The position numbers were made by a program, and so were the translations under genes. Shown here piece by piece: positions 1 to 6,302 of a stretch of DNA of 8,762 nt. Under the pieces are notes generated by a model that saw nothing but the letters and a program-made list of their open reading frames with translations, was not told where the DNA came from and searched no databases. Every line of letters begins with the position of its first letter. The stretch's first letter is position 1. Source of the DNA: Phyllobacteriaceae bacterium (GTDB taxonomy: Bacteria > Pseudomonadota > Alphaproteobacteria > Rhizobiales > Rhizobiaceae); assembly GCA_024645155.1 (NCBI GenBank), contig JAHEGF010000137.1:1-8762 (forward strand). The letters are read 5' to 3'.

Positions 1-11
1 TTGCAGGGAAT

Positions 12-46
12 TCCGGCTGAATTGCCGGACTGGCAGGTGCCATTTT
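12..46 (+). terminator. Possible weak terminator hairpin at the left edge
   Basis: A perfect 6-bp stem, TCCGGC (12-17) with GCCGGA (24-29), closes a 6-nt loop. A second small palindrome, GGC-AGGT-GCC (32-41), follows and is itself followed by ATTTT. This could end transcription of a gene lying left of the window. The U-tract is short and interrupted, and no upstream gene is visible to support it, so the call is weak. Confidence 0.22.
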
Positions 47-79
47 CTGTGACTTCATGGCGAAATTGCACATCGCCGC

Positions 80-107
80 TTGCAAAGACTGACAGCGAAG
101 TTAAAAC
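80..107 (+). promoter_or_regulatory. Weak promoter candidate upstream of prs
   Basis: TTGCAA (80-85) and TAAAAC (102-107) are 16 nt apart and lie about 50 nt before the prs start. Each box matches the sigma70 consensus only partly. The region 1-155 holds no recognisable gene, so a prs promoter is expected somewhere here, but this exact placement is tentative. Confidence 0.2.
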
Positions 108-155
108 CCGCGGCCAAGGGGCTGTTTTTCCCATCGATTTTCGCCGGGGGCGTAC

Positions 156-1088
156 ATGAAACTGTTTGCGGGCAATTCCAACAGGGTTCTCGCCGAAGCC
201 GTCTCCCGGTATCTCGGCATTCCACTTGGCAAGGCCAGCGTGCGACGGTTTGCCGACCAGGAAATTTTCGTGGAAATCCAGGAGAATGTGCGCGGCGAGG
301 ATGTTTTCGTCCTGCAGTCGACTTCGTATCCTGCCAACGACCATCTCATGGAATTGCTTATCATGATCGACGCATTCCGTCGTTCCTCGGCCAAGCGTAT
401 TACTGCGGTCATTCCCTATTTCGGATATGCCCGCCAGGACAGAAAGCCGTCAGCACGAACCCCGATTTCCGCCAAGCTGGTTGCCAACCTGATAACCGAA
501 GCCGGTACCAATCGCGTTCTGACGCTTGATCTTCATGCCGGCCAGATCCAGGGATTTTTCGACATTCCAACCGACAACCTGTTTGCTGTTCCGGTCATGG
601 CAAGAGACATCAAGTCGCACTACGAACTGTCCAACGTCATGGTTGTGTCGCCTGATGTCGGCGGTGTGGTTCGCGCCCGCTCCCTGGCAAAACGGATCGA
701 TGCCCAGCTTGCCATTGTCGACAAGCGCCGCGACCGGCCGGGCGAATCCGAAGTCATGAATGTCATAGGCGACGTGCGCGGCCGCGACTGCCTGCTGATC
801 GACGATATCGTCGATTCCGGCGGGACATTGTGCAACGCCGCCGATGTGCTTCTCGAAAAGGGCGCAACCAGCGTAACCGCCTATATCACCCACGGTGTGC
901 TTTCCGGTGGTGCGGTTGCCCGCGTCGAGGAGTCCCGGTTGAAGGAACTGGTCATAACGGATTCGATCCAGCCGACGACGAATGTCGCCGGGGCACGAAA
1001 TATTCGCGTGCTGCCGATCGCCGACCTGATTGGCGAGGCCATATCGCGCACGGCCGGCGAGAAATCCGTTTCCAGCCTATTCGACTGA
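156..1088 (+). CDS. prs: Ribose-phosphate pyrophosphokinase (PRPP synthase)
   Basis: This cytosolic enzyme transfers pyrophosphate from ATP to ribose 5-phosphate, giving PRPP for purine, pyrimidine, histidine, tryptophan and NAD synthesis. The protein has 310 residues, the normal length for class I bacterial enzymes. Visible signatures are FADQEIFVEIQENVRG (about 32-47, ATP-binding region), YFGYARQDRK (88-97), DLHAGQIQGFFD (125-136, with the metal-binding His127), the flexible loop KRRDRPGESEV (190-200), and the PRPP-binding loop DDIVDSGGT (216-224). The ATG at 156 follows a G-run (146-150) that can serve as ribosome binding site, and the protein begins directly with the conserved MKLFAGNSN. 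rplY follows after 194 nt. Identification is by family signature throughout, with no missing key residue. The partial apt gene at the other end of the window uses its product. Confidence 0.97.
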   Translation: MKLFAGNSNRVLAEAVSRYLGIPLGKASVRRFADQEIFVEIQENVRGEDVFVLQSTSYPANDHLMELLIMIDAFRRSSAKRITAVIPYFGYARQDRKPSARTPISAKLVANLITEAGTNRVLTLDLHAGQIQGFFDIPTDNLFAVPVMARDIKSHYELSNVMVVSPDVGGVVRARSLAKRIDAQLAIVDKRRDRPGESEVMNVIGDVRGRDCLLIDDIVDSGGTLCNAADVLLEKGATSVTAYITHGVLSGGAVARVEESRLKELVITDSIQPTTNVAGARNIRVLPIADLIGEAISRTAGEKSVSSLFD

Positions 1089-1133
1089 ACGAAAAGCCTA
1101 CAACAAGCATCTTTCAAATCGTATCGGCTGTGC

Positions 1134-1162
1134 TTGCGCCGCAACCGTCATTCGGTTATAGC
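1134..1162 (+). promoter_or_regulatory. Candidate promoter for rplY-pth
   Basis: TTGCGC (1134-1139) and TATAGC (1157-1162) are separated by 17 nt, which is the ideal spacing. The -10 box matches TATAAT at four of six positions and the -35 box at three. It would start transcription near 1169, giving an untranslated leader of roughly 114 nt before rplY. The 194-nt gap after prs makes a separate promoter plausible. Confidence 0.4.
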
Positions 1163-1164
1163 GT

Positions 1165-1282
1165 CCGCCATCCGTTGCGACACCCTTGGAGGCGTGACGG
1201 ACGGAGGCGGCCAGAAGGCCGCTTTCAACGTTTTCGGCCAGTGCAAGCCGGCCGCTAACATCCATACGCGAAAGGAATAACC
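1165..1282 (+). promoter_or_regulatory. GC-rich structured leader upstream of rplY
   Basis: Three hairpins can be drawn. The first is a 9-bp stem, 1171-1179 with 1193-1201 (two G-U pairs), with an outer CCGCC/GGCGG pairing (1165-1169 with 1206-1210). The second is the perfect stem GCGGCC (1207-1212) with GGCCGC (1217-1222) around the loop AGAA, followed by an interrupted T-rich run. The third is CGGCC (1235-1239) with GGCCG (1250-1254). GGCCGC occurs twice (1217-1222 and 1250-1255), so GCGGCC at 1207 can pair with either copy, and the outer stem competes for the same bases. Mutually exclusive folds suit an attenuator or autoregulated ribosomal-protein leader, but a simple weak prs terminator is also possible. 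The rplY ribosome binding site AAGGA (1272-1276) lies just downstream. Confidence 0.4.
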
Positions 1283-1960
1283 ATGAGCCAGGACACCTAT
1301 GTGCTCACGGCCGATGCGCGCGATCGGGTTGGTAAGGGGTCCGCCCGGGCACTTCGTCGCGGCGGCATGATACCGGCAGTCATTTACGGCAACAACCAGC
1401 CCCCTGTTGCAATTGCGCTTCCCGGCAAGGAAGTCACCAGGAAGATCCACAGCAGTGGATTCCTGACAACCGTCGCCACGATCGAAGTCGGCAGTGAAAA
1501 CTACAAGGTTCTGCCGAAGGATTTTCAGGTCGATCCGGTCTCCGACATCCCGGTCCATATCGACTTTCTGCGCATCGGTAAAAACACGGTTGTCACCGTG
1601 TCAATCGCTGTTCACTTCATCAACGAAGAGGAATCCCCCGGGCTTACCCGCGGTGGTGTTTTGAACGTTGTGCGCCACGAAATCGAGGTCACTTGCCGTG
1701 CCGATGCCATTCCCGATACGTTCGTGATCGATTTGACGGGGCTTGATATTGATGACGTCGTCCACGTTTCCGCCATCAAGTTGCCAGACGGTGTCGAACT
1801 GACAACCACGGACCGCGACTATACCGTCTGCACCGTCGCGCCGCCGACAATCTACACCGAGCCAGAGGACGAGGAAGAGGAAGTCGGCGCCGATGAGGTT
1901 CCGATCGAAGGCGAAGAGGACGGCGAAGAAACGGAAGATGAAGGAAACGGCGAGGAATAA
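1283..1960 (+). CDS. rplY: 50S ribosomal protein L25 (TL5/CTC long form)
   Basis: L25/CTC binds 5S rRNA in the central protuberance of the large ribosomal subunit; long forms are often annotated as general stress protein CTC. The protein has 225 residues. The N-terminal 5S rRNA-binding L25 domain covers about 4-95, with GKGSARALRRGGMIPAVIYG (17-36) and VDPVSDIPVHIDFLRI (83-98). The C-terminal TL5 beta domain covers about 100-187. The tail from about 193 to 225 is almost entirely Glu, Asp and Gly. E. coli L25 has only the first domain, so this is the two-domain form common outside enteric bacteria. The ATG at 1283 has a good ribosome binding site, AAGGA (1272-1276), with 6-nt spacing. pth follows after 27 nt, so the two are probably co-transcribed. 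Together they pair a ribosomal protein with a translation-recycling enzyme. Confidence 0.95.
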   Translation: MSQDTYVLTADARDRVGKGSARALRRGGMIPAVIYGNNQPPVAIALPGKEVTRKIHSSGFLTTVATIEVGSENYKVLPKDFQVDPVSDIPVHIDFLRIGKNTVVTVSIAVHFINEEESPGLTRGGVLNVVRHEIEVTCRADAIPDTFVIDLTGLDIDDVVHVSAIKLPDGVELTTTDRDYTVCTVAPPTIYTEPEDEEEEVGADEVPIEGEEDGEETEDEGNGEE

Positions 1961-1987
1961 GTCGCTACCAACCGGAAGGTTGATTTC

Positions 1988-2734
1988 ATGCTGATCCTGG
2001 CTGGCTTGGGAAATCCGGGTCCGGACTATGCCAGTCACCGCCACAATATCGGCTTCATGGCGGCGGATGCGATTGCCCGCCGCCATGGTTTTCCGGCCTG
2101 GTCCAAAAAGTTTAACGCTGAAACCGCGCTTGGCTCGATTGCCGGCAAGAAAGTTCTCCTTGTCAAACCCCGGACCTTCATGAACCGTTCCGGACAGGCG
2201 GTCGGTGAAGCGATGCGCTTTTACAAGCTCGGCCCGCAGGCACTCACCGTGCTTTACGACGAGCTTGATCTCGCGTCGGGCAAGGTGCGCATCAAGACCG
2301 GCGGCGGTGCTGGCGGACACAATGGCATCCGCTCGCTCGACGAGCATTGCGGCAGGGACTTCCGTCGCGTGCGCATAGGCATCGGCCATCCGGGCGACAA
2401 GAACCGTGTCACCGGTCATGTCCTCGGCAATTTTGCCAAGGTCGACCGGCAATGGCTGGACCCGCTGCTCGATGCCATTGCCGACAATGCCGGTTTGCTG
2501 GTATCCGGCGACGATGCCGGCTTCATGAACAAGATCGCCCTGGCCGTCAAACCGCATCTGCCCGGTGACGGGAACAAAGATGCAAAGTCGCCATCTAAAA
2601 CCGCCACCGATGGCAAGAAACCGGTGAAGGACCAGAGTCACATTCGTCAGGCTCGCCAGACTGGCCCGGCTGCCGAACCGCCCAGAAGCGGTCCCATGGC
2701 CGAAATGTTGAAGCGGCTATTCGGAAAGAACTAG
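1988..2734 (+). CDS. pth: Peptidyl-tRNA hydrolase with C-terminal extension
   Basis: Pth cleaves the ester bond of peptidyl-tRNAs that fall off the ribosome and so recycles tRNA in the cytosol. The 248-residue protein shows the family signatures: LAGLGNPGPDYASHRHNIGF (4-23) with Asn9 and the catalytic His20, KPRTFMNRSGQAV (60-72), YDELDL (90-95) with Asp91, GGGAGGHNGIRSL (105-117) with Asn112, and RIGIGHPG (129-136). The catalytic domain ends near residue 192. Residues from about 193 to 248 form an extra polar, Lys- and Pro-rich linker ending in the short basic segment MAEMLKRLFGKN; E. coli Pth stops at 194 residues. Such extensions are known to me in rhizobial Pth, with unknown role. The ATG at 1988 has AAGG (1976-1979) upstream. 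The gene ends 12 nt from the convergent sulP gene, with no terminator hairpin between them. Confidence 0.96.
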   Translation: MLILAGLGNPGPDYASHRHNIGFMAADAIARRHGFPAWSKKFNAETALGSIAGKKVLLVKPRTFMNRSGQAVGEAMRFYKLGPQALTVLYDELDLASGKVRIKTGGGAGGHNGIRSLDEHCGRDFRRVRIGIGHPGDKNRVTGHVLGNFAKVDRQWLDPLLDAIADNAGLLVSGDDAGFMNKIALAVKPHLPGDGNKDAKSPSKTATDGKKPVKDQSHIRQARQTGPAAEPPRSGPMAEMLKRLFGKN

Positions 2735-2746
2735 CATCGCGGCACG

Positions 2747-4042
2747 TTATCGATCGGGTGCCGACCAATCGCTTTCCACCGTCTTCCGTCTGCTTAGGCG
2801 CAGCGCAAGGCCAACAGATACCCCAACACCGATTGCTACTGTCAAATCGACAAGAACGGTCAAGACAAGCGTCAGGAACAGAAGCAGGATATCGCTTTTC
2901 CTTCCCCGCGCATACTCACCCCATTTATGCGGTTCGGTCATGTTCCAGGCGGTTATGATGAGGAGAGCAGCAAGGGCAGGCATGGCGAGGTAGCTTGCAA
3001 GAGGAGCGGCAAGCAGCATCACAAGCAAAATGACAACTGCATGAACAAGTCCGGCCACAGGTGTCTTGCCGCCCGCCCTGATGTTTGTTGCGGTCCGCGC
3101 AATTGCACCCGTTGCAGGCAGTCCTGTAAACAGCGATGAGGCGACATTTGCGATGCCCTGAGCGGTCAGTTCGGCGTTTGGCCTGTGCTTGCCCTCAATC
3201 ATCTTGTCGGCGACCATTGCCGACAATAAGGATTCAACACCTGCCAGAAAGGCAATGACGAGAGCAGACGGAAGAAGCTCAATAACTCTTGAGGTCGAAT
3301 AGACGGGCAGTTGCGGCAAGGGCAACCGGCCGGGAATTTCGCCAAAGCGGGAGCCGAGTGTATCTACCGGCAATGACAAGAGCGCGACCAGGGCCGAACC
3401 AACGCCAACTGCCACGATGAGCCCGGGAATGCGTGGTGCGGTACGGCGCAAAAGGACAATCAGGATGAGAGTGACGACCGCGATGGAAAATGCCGGCAAA
3501 CTAAAGGTTTCCCGCGCTTCCCAGAGTACCGGAATTTTTTCCAGGAAGCCGGCGGGATCCCTGCCGACAGCCAGGCCGAGGAAATCCTTCAACTGGCTCG
3601 TGGCAATGATGATACCGATCCCGATTGTAAAGCCGTTCACCACCGCTTCGGGAACGAAAGCGATCAGTTTGCCGGCGCGGAAATACCCTGCGACCAGCAG
3701 AATTATGCCTGCCATGAAGGTCGCTAATACGAGGCCGTCATAGCCATATTTGGCGATAACCCCGAAAACGACGACGATAAACGCGCCTGTCGGGCCACCT
3801 ATCTGAACGCGACTTCCACCCAACAGCGAGATCAGGAAGCCGCCGACGATGGCAGTTACAAGCCCCTTGACCGGGTCGGCACCGGAAGCAATTGCGATCG
3901 CAAGGCTGAGTGGCAGGGCGACCATGGCCACCGTTGCTCCCGCCAGCAGGTCCGACAGGAAAATCGACCAGTTGTATGTCTGGATTGTCGTGAGAATCTT
4001 CGGTTGCCGCATTCCGGGAATATATATCCAAGTGAATGACAT
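2747..4042 (-). CDS. SulP-family inorganic anion transporter lacking STAS domain
   Basis: This is an inner-membrane SulP/SLC26 carrier; known members move sulfate, bicarbonate or other anions. The 431-residue protein has the SulP core, starting with LLAGATVAMVALPLSLAIAIASG (32-54) and GGSRVQIGGPTGAF (75-88), a typical SulP signature with the half-helix substrate site. FLAGVESLLSAMVADKMIEGKHRPNAELTAQGIANVASSLF follows at about 265-305, then GLPATGAIARTATNIRAGGKTPVAG (307-331). About 12-14 hydrophobic segments span 30-415. The protein stops at ...LALRLSRRKTVESDWSAPDR, just after the last helix, where most SulP proteins carry a cytosolic STAS domain. Only 12 nt separate its stop from the pth stop, so no STAS remnant fits there. 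The start is uncertain: neither ATG at 4042 nor ATG at 4012 has a clear ribosome binding site. It is transcribed divergently from the LssY_C gene. The substrate cannot be assigned. Confidence 0.9.
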   Translation of the reverse strand: MSFTWIYIPGMRQPKILTTIQTYNWSIFLSDLLAGATVAMVALPLSLAIAIASGADPVKGLVTAIVGGFLISLLGGSRVQIGGPTGAFIVVVFGVIAKYGYDGLVLATFMAGIILLVAGYFRAGKLIAFVPEAVVNGFTIGIGIIIATSQLKDFLGLAVGRDPAGFLEKIPVLWEARETFSLPAFSIAVVTLILIVLLRRTAPRIPGLIVAVGVGSALVALLSLPVDTLGSRFGEIPGRLPLPQLPVYSTSRVIELLPSALVIAFLAGVESLLSAMVADKMIEGKHRPNAELTAQGIANVASSLFTGLPATGAIARTATNIRAGGKTPVAGLVHAVVILLVMLLAAPLASYLAMPALAALLIITAWNMTEPHKWGEYARGRKSDILLLFLTLVLTVLVDLTVAIGVGVSVGLALRLSRRKTVESDWSAPDR

Positions 4043-4054
4043 TTCGCTTATTTT

Positions 4055-4083
4055 TTATAGGTTTGGTCTGCTTTGCCACACAA
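4055..4083 (-). promoter_or_regulatory. Candidate sulP promoter
   Basis: Read on the minus strand, TTGTGT (4083-4078) and CTATAA (4060-4055) are exactly 17 nt apart. The -10 box resembles the alphaproteobacterial CTATAT form. Transcription would start near 4048, leaving only about six nucleotides before the ATG at 4042 but about 36 before the ATG at 4012. It therefore bears on which start is used. Confidence 0.45.
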
Positions 4084-4257
4084 TCACAAATCTCGACAGC
4101 CGCTTGGCATGTCCCGCGGAGCTTGTCGCATCGGTGCAGTCAGCATTCCTTTCGGGTGCCCCCGCATTGCGTTGGCATCGAAAAAGGCACCGTAAAACGT
4201 AGTTTCGGCAAGGCGATCGATGTAAGCCAACATTGGAGTGTAGTGGATCAAATTGGC

Positions 4258-4950
4258 ATGCTGAAGAAATTTGTCATCGCGGTCATGGCGATATTGGGGA
4301 CTTACCTGGTTGCGGCATACCTGATTGCTCCGTTTTTCTGGTACGAGTTTGAAGAGCACACCTCTAATTTTTTCGATCACACCCGGATCACCCAAACGGC
4401 AGACGGTCACCCGGGAGATCCCCTCAATGTCGCTCTGATTGGAACCGAAGCCCAACTGAATGAAATCATGAAAGCAGCCGGCTGGTATGCGTCTGACCCG
4501 CTCGGCCTCAAGGACGATCTGGAGATTGCAGTTGATACCTCGGTTGACCGGCCATATGCCGGCGCTCCTGTCAGCAGGCTTTTTCTTTTCGGGCGCAAGG
4601 AGGATTTCGCATTTGAAGTTCCTGCCGGCGACAATCCCCGCGAGCGAAACCATGTGCGTTTCTGGCGAACAGACGAACTGTCTGAAAGTGGGCACCCTGT
4701 CTGGATCGGTGCAGCATCCTATGATGTTGGTGTCGGATTGAGCCATACAACGGGCCAGGTCACGCATCACATTGCAGCGGATGTGGATAGCGAGAGAAAC
4801 AAGCTTTTCAAGGACTTGCAAGCAACAGGCGCGTTGTCCGGCATACACAAGGTCGTCGGCTTTCATGCTGTTTTGGAAGGTCGCAACGGTGGTGGCGATT
4901 CCTGGCATACCGACGGTGATCTTTGGGTTGGCATCATTGCGGCCAACTAG
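4258..4950 (+). CDS. LssY C-terminal domain protein, single membrane anchor
   Basis: The 230-residue product starts with a basic MLKK and one hydrophobic helix (about 5-27), then the aromatic stretch PFFWYEFEEH. This suggests an inner-membrane anchor with the rest outside the cytosol. Residues from about 54 to 195 match the LssY C-terminal domain as I know it: DPLNVALIGTEAQLNEIMKAAGW (54-76), AGAPVSRLFLFGRKEDFAFE (101-120), NPRERNHVRFWR (126-137), VWIGAASYDVGVGLS (148-162), and a His-rich THHIAADVDSERNKLFKDL (169-187). The domain was named from a Legionella protein, where it follows DedA/PAP2-like membrane parts; its biochemical role is unknown to me. The reading frame stays open upstream to 4036, but that part looks non-coding. 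An in-frame GTG at 4243 with GGAG (4235-4238) close by is an alternative start. The bases around the start are AT-richer than in ychF. Confidence 0.75.
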   Translation: MLKKFVIAVMAILGTYLVAAYLIAPFFWYEFEEHTSNFFDHTRITQTADGHPGDPLNVALIGTEAQLNEIMKAAGWYASDPLGLKDDLEIAVDTSVDRPYAGAPVSRLFLFGRKEDFAFEVPAGDNPRERNHVRFWRTDELSESGHPVWIGAASYDVGVGLSHTTGQVTHHIAADVDSERNKLFKDLQATGALSGIHKVVGFHAVLEGRNGGGDSWHTDGDLWVGIIAAN

Positions 4951-5081
4951 CTCGTGCACCGTCATTGCTTACGATAAATCAGTGACTTGCTGTTCGGACC
5001 TCGATTATGGTTGACCAAAACAAATGCAGTGCCTGTCACAATCCCGGCGCTGTCTGAAACGTCACCCGCCCCTTCACCAAC

Positions 5082-5110
5082 CTTGACCTTTTTTTCCGCT
5101 TCGCCCATAG
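5082..5110 (+). promoter_or_regulatory. Promoter for ychF
   Basis: CTTGAC (5082-5087) and CCATAG (5105-5110) lie 17 nt apart, close to the alphaproteobacterial housekeeping consensus CTTGAC-N17-CTATAT; the -35 box is perfect. The predicted start is near 5117, about 30 nt before ychF. No other strong signal was seen in the 197-nt gap between the LssY_C gene and ychF. Confidence 0.6.
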
Positions 5111-5147
5111 CGTCGCGAGTATTTCGAATGCGACAGGTACTCTCTCC

Positions 5148-6251
5148 ATGGGTTTCAAATGCGGTATCGTCGGTCTGCCCAATGTCGGCAAATCGACCCT
5201 TTTCAACGCGCTGACAAGAACGGCAGCGGCACAGGCCGCCAACTATCCGTTTTGCACGATCGAACCGAACACCGGCGAGGTCGCCGTCCCCGATCCGCGC
5301 CTCAACGAGATCGCTCGCATCGCAAAATCAGCCAATACCATTCCGACGCGGATATCCTTTGTCGACATTGCCGGTCTCGTGCGCGGCGCTTCAAAGGGCG
5401 AAGGCCTCGGAAACCAGTTCCTGGCAAACATCCGCGAGGTTGATGCCATTGTTCACGTGTTGCGCTGTTTCGTGGACGACGATGTCACTCATGTCGAAGG
5501 GCGCATCGATCCTGTTGCCGATGCCGAAACCGTCGAGACCGAACTGATGCTTGCCGACCTGGAAAGCCTGGAGAGGCGGACCGACCAGATGCGGAAACGC
5601 GCGTCCGGCAAGGACAAGGAGGCACTTACGGTCCTGCCGGTGATGGAACAGGCCCTCGCACTGCTGCAGGCGGGAAAACCGGCGCGGCTTCTCCTCGCTG
5701 GAATCGCAGCCGAAGACCGCCGAATTCTTAGGGAACTCAACCTTTTGAGTTCCAAACCGGTGTTGTATGTCTGCAATGTTGCCGAGGACGACGCGGCCAG
5801 CGGCAACGAACACACCACCGCCGTCGAGGCCATGGCCGACGCACAGGCCGCCGAATGCGTCGTCATATCAGCGGCAATCGAGGCGGAAGTGGCACAACTG
5901 CCAGCCAGCGAGGCCGCCGAATATCTTGCCGCAATGGGGCTTGAGGAACCGGGTCTTGACCGCCTGATCCATGCCGGATACCGCCTGCTCGACCTGATAA
6001 CCTTTTTCACGGCAGGCCCCAAGGAAGCGCGCGCATGGACCGTGCGCAAGGGCGCCAAGGCGCCGCGGGCCGCCGGTGTCATTCATACCGATTTCGAACG
6101 TGGTTTCATTCGCGCCCAGACCATCGCCTATGACGACTTTGTCGGACTTGGCGGCGAGGTTGCTGCCAAGGAAGCGGGCAAGGCCCGCGACGAAGGCAAG
6201 GAATACATCGTCCACGATGGCGACGTCATGCTCTTCAAGTTCAATACATGA
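5148..6251 (+). CDS. ychF: Ribosome-associated ATPase YchF (OLA1 family)
   Basis: YchF is a cytosolic P-loop NTPase of the Obg group that prefers ATP to GTP. It associates with ribosomes and is linked to oxidative-stress control and selective initiation. The 367-residue protein has the normal length. Motifs in order: G1 P-loop GLPNVGKST (9-17), ANYPFCTIEPNTG (31-43, switch I region), DIAGLVRGASKGEGLGNQFL (73-92, G3 with the hydrophobic residue typical of this group), a helical insertion at about 128-200, and the altered G4 NVAE (210-213) in place of NKxD, which explains ATP preference. The C-terminal TGS domain covers about 283-366, including FFTAGPKEARAWTVRKG. The ATG at 5148 has only a weak AGG (5135-5137) upstream, but the N-terminus fits the family. 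It normally lies near pth in related genomes; here 2.4 kb separate them. Confidence 0.97.
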   Translation: MGFKCGIVGLPNVGKSTLFNALTRTAAAQAANYPFCTIEPNTGEVAVPDPRLNEIARIAKSANTIPTRISFVDIAGLVRGASKGEGLGNQFLANIREVDAIVHVLRCFVDDDVTHVEGRIDPVADAETVETELMLADLESLERRTDQMRKRASGKDKEALTVLPVMEQALALLQAGKPARLLLAGIAAEDRRILRELNLLSSKPVLYVCNVAEDDAASGNEHTTAVEAMADAQAAECVVISAAIEAEVAQLPASEAAEYLAAMGLEEPGLDRLIHAGYRLLDLITFFTAGPKEARAWTVRKGAKAPRAAGVIHTDFERGFIRAQTIAYDDFVGLGGEVAAKEAGKARDEGKEYIVHDGDVMLFKFNT

Positions 6252-6302
6252 CCGCTTGATCGAGATCATTACGGATTTCTCCCGCTGGTTCACAATTCAA
6301 AG

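Noticed and set aside
1..159. Open plus-strand frame from the left edge ending in TGA that overlaps the prs ATG
   Set aside because: The ATGA overlap is suggestive of an upstream gene, but the roughly 52-residue translation is not recognisable, its third-position base use is near even, and two small hairpins lie inside it. It is more likely leader sequence.
1601..2641. Long minus-strand open frame of 346 codons antisense to rplY and pth
   Set aside because: It lies entirely opposite two well-supported genes, its translation shows no recognisable domain, and long antisense frames are common in DNA with GC-biased third positions.
3417..3743. Plus-strand frame of 108 codons inside sulP
   Set aside because: It is antisense to conserved SulP membrane helices and its translation is a low-complexity shadow.
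4036..4257. N-terminal extension of the LssY_C protein from an ATG at 4036
   Set aside because: The added 74 residues have no membrane or domain signature, overlap the sulP start and its promoter candidate, and put the membrane anchor in the middle of the protein.
5489..6082. Minus-strand frame of 197 codons opposite ychF
   Set aside because: It is rich in Ser, Ala and Arg, as expected from reading the complement of a GC-rich gene, and has no domain signature.
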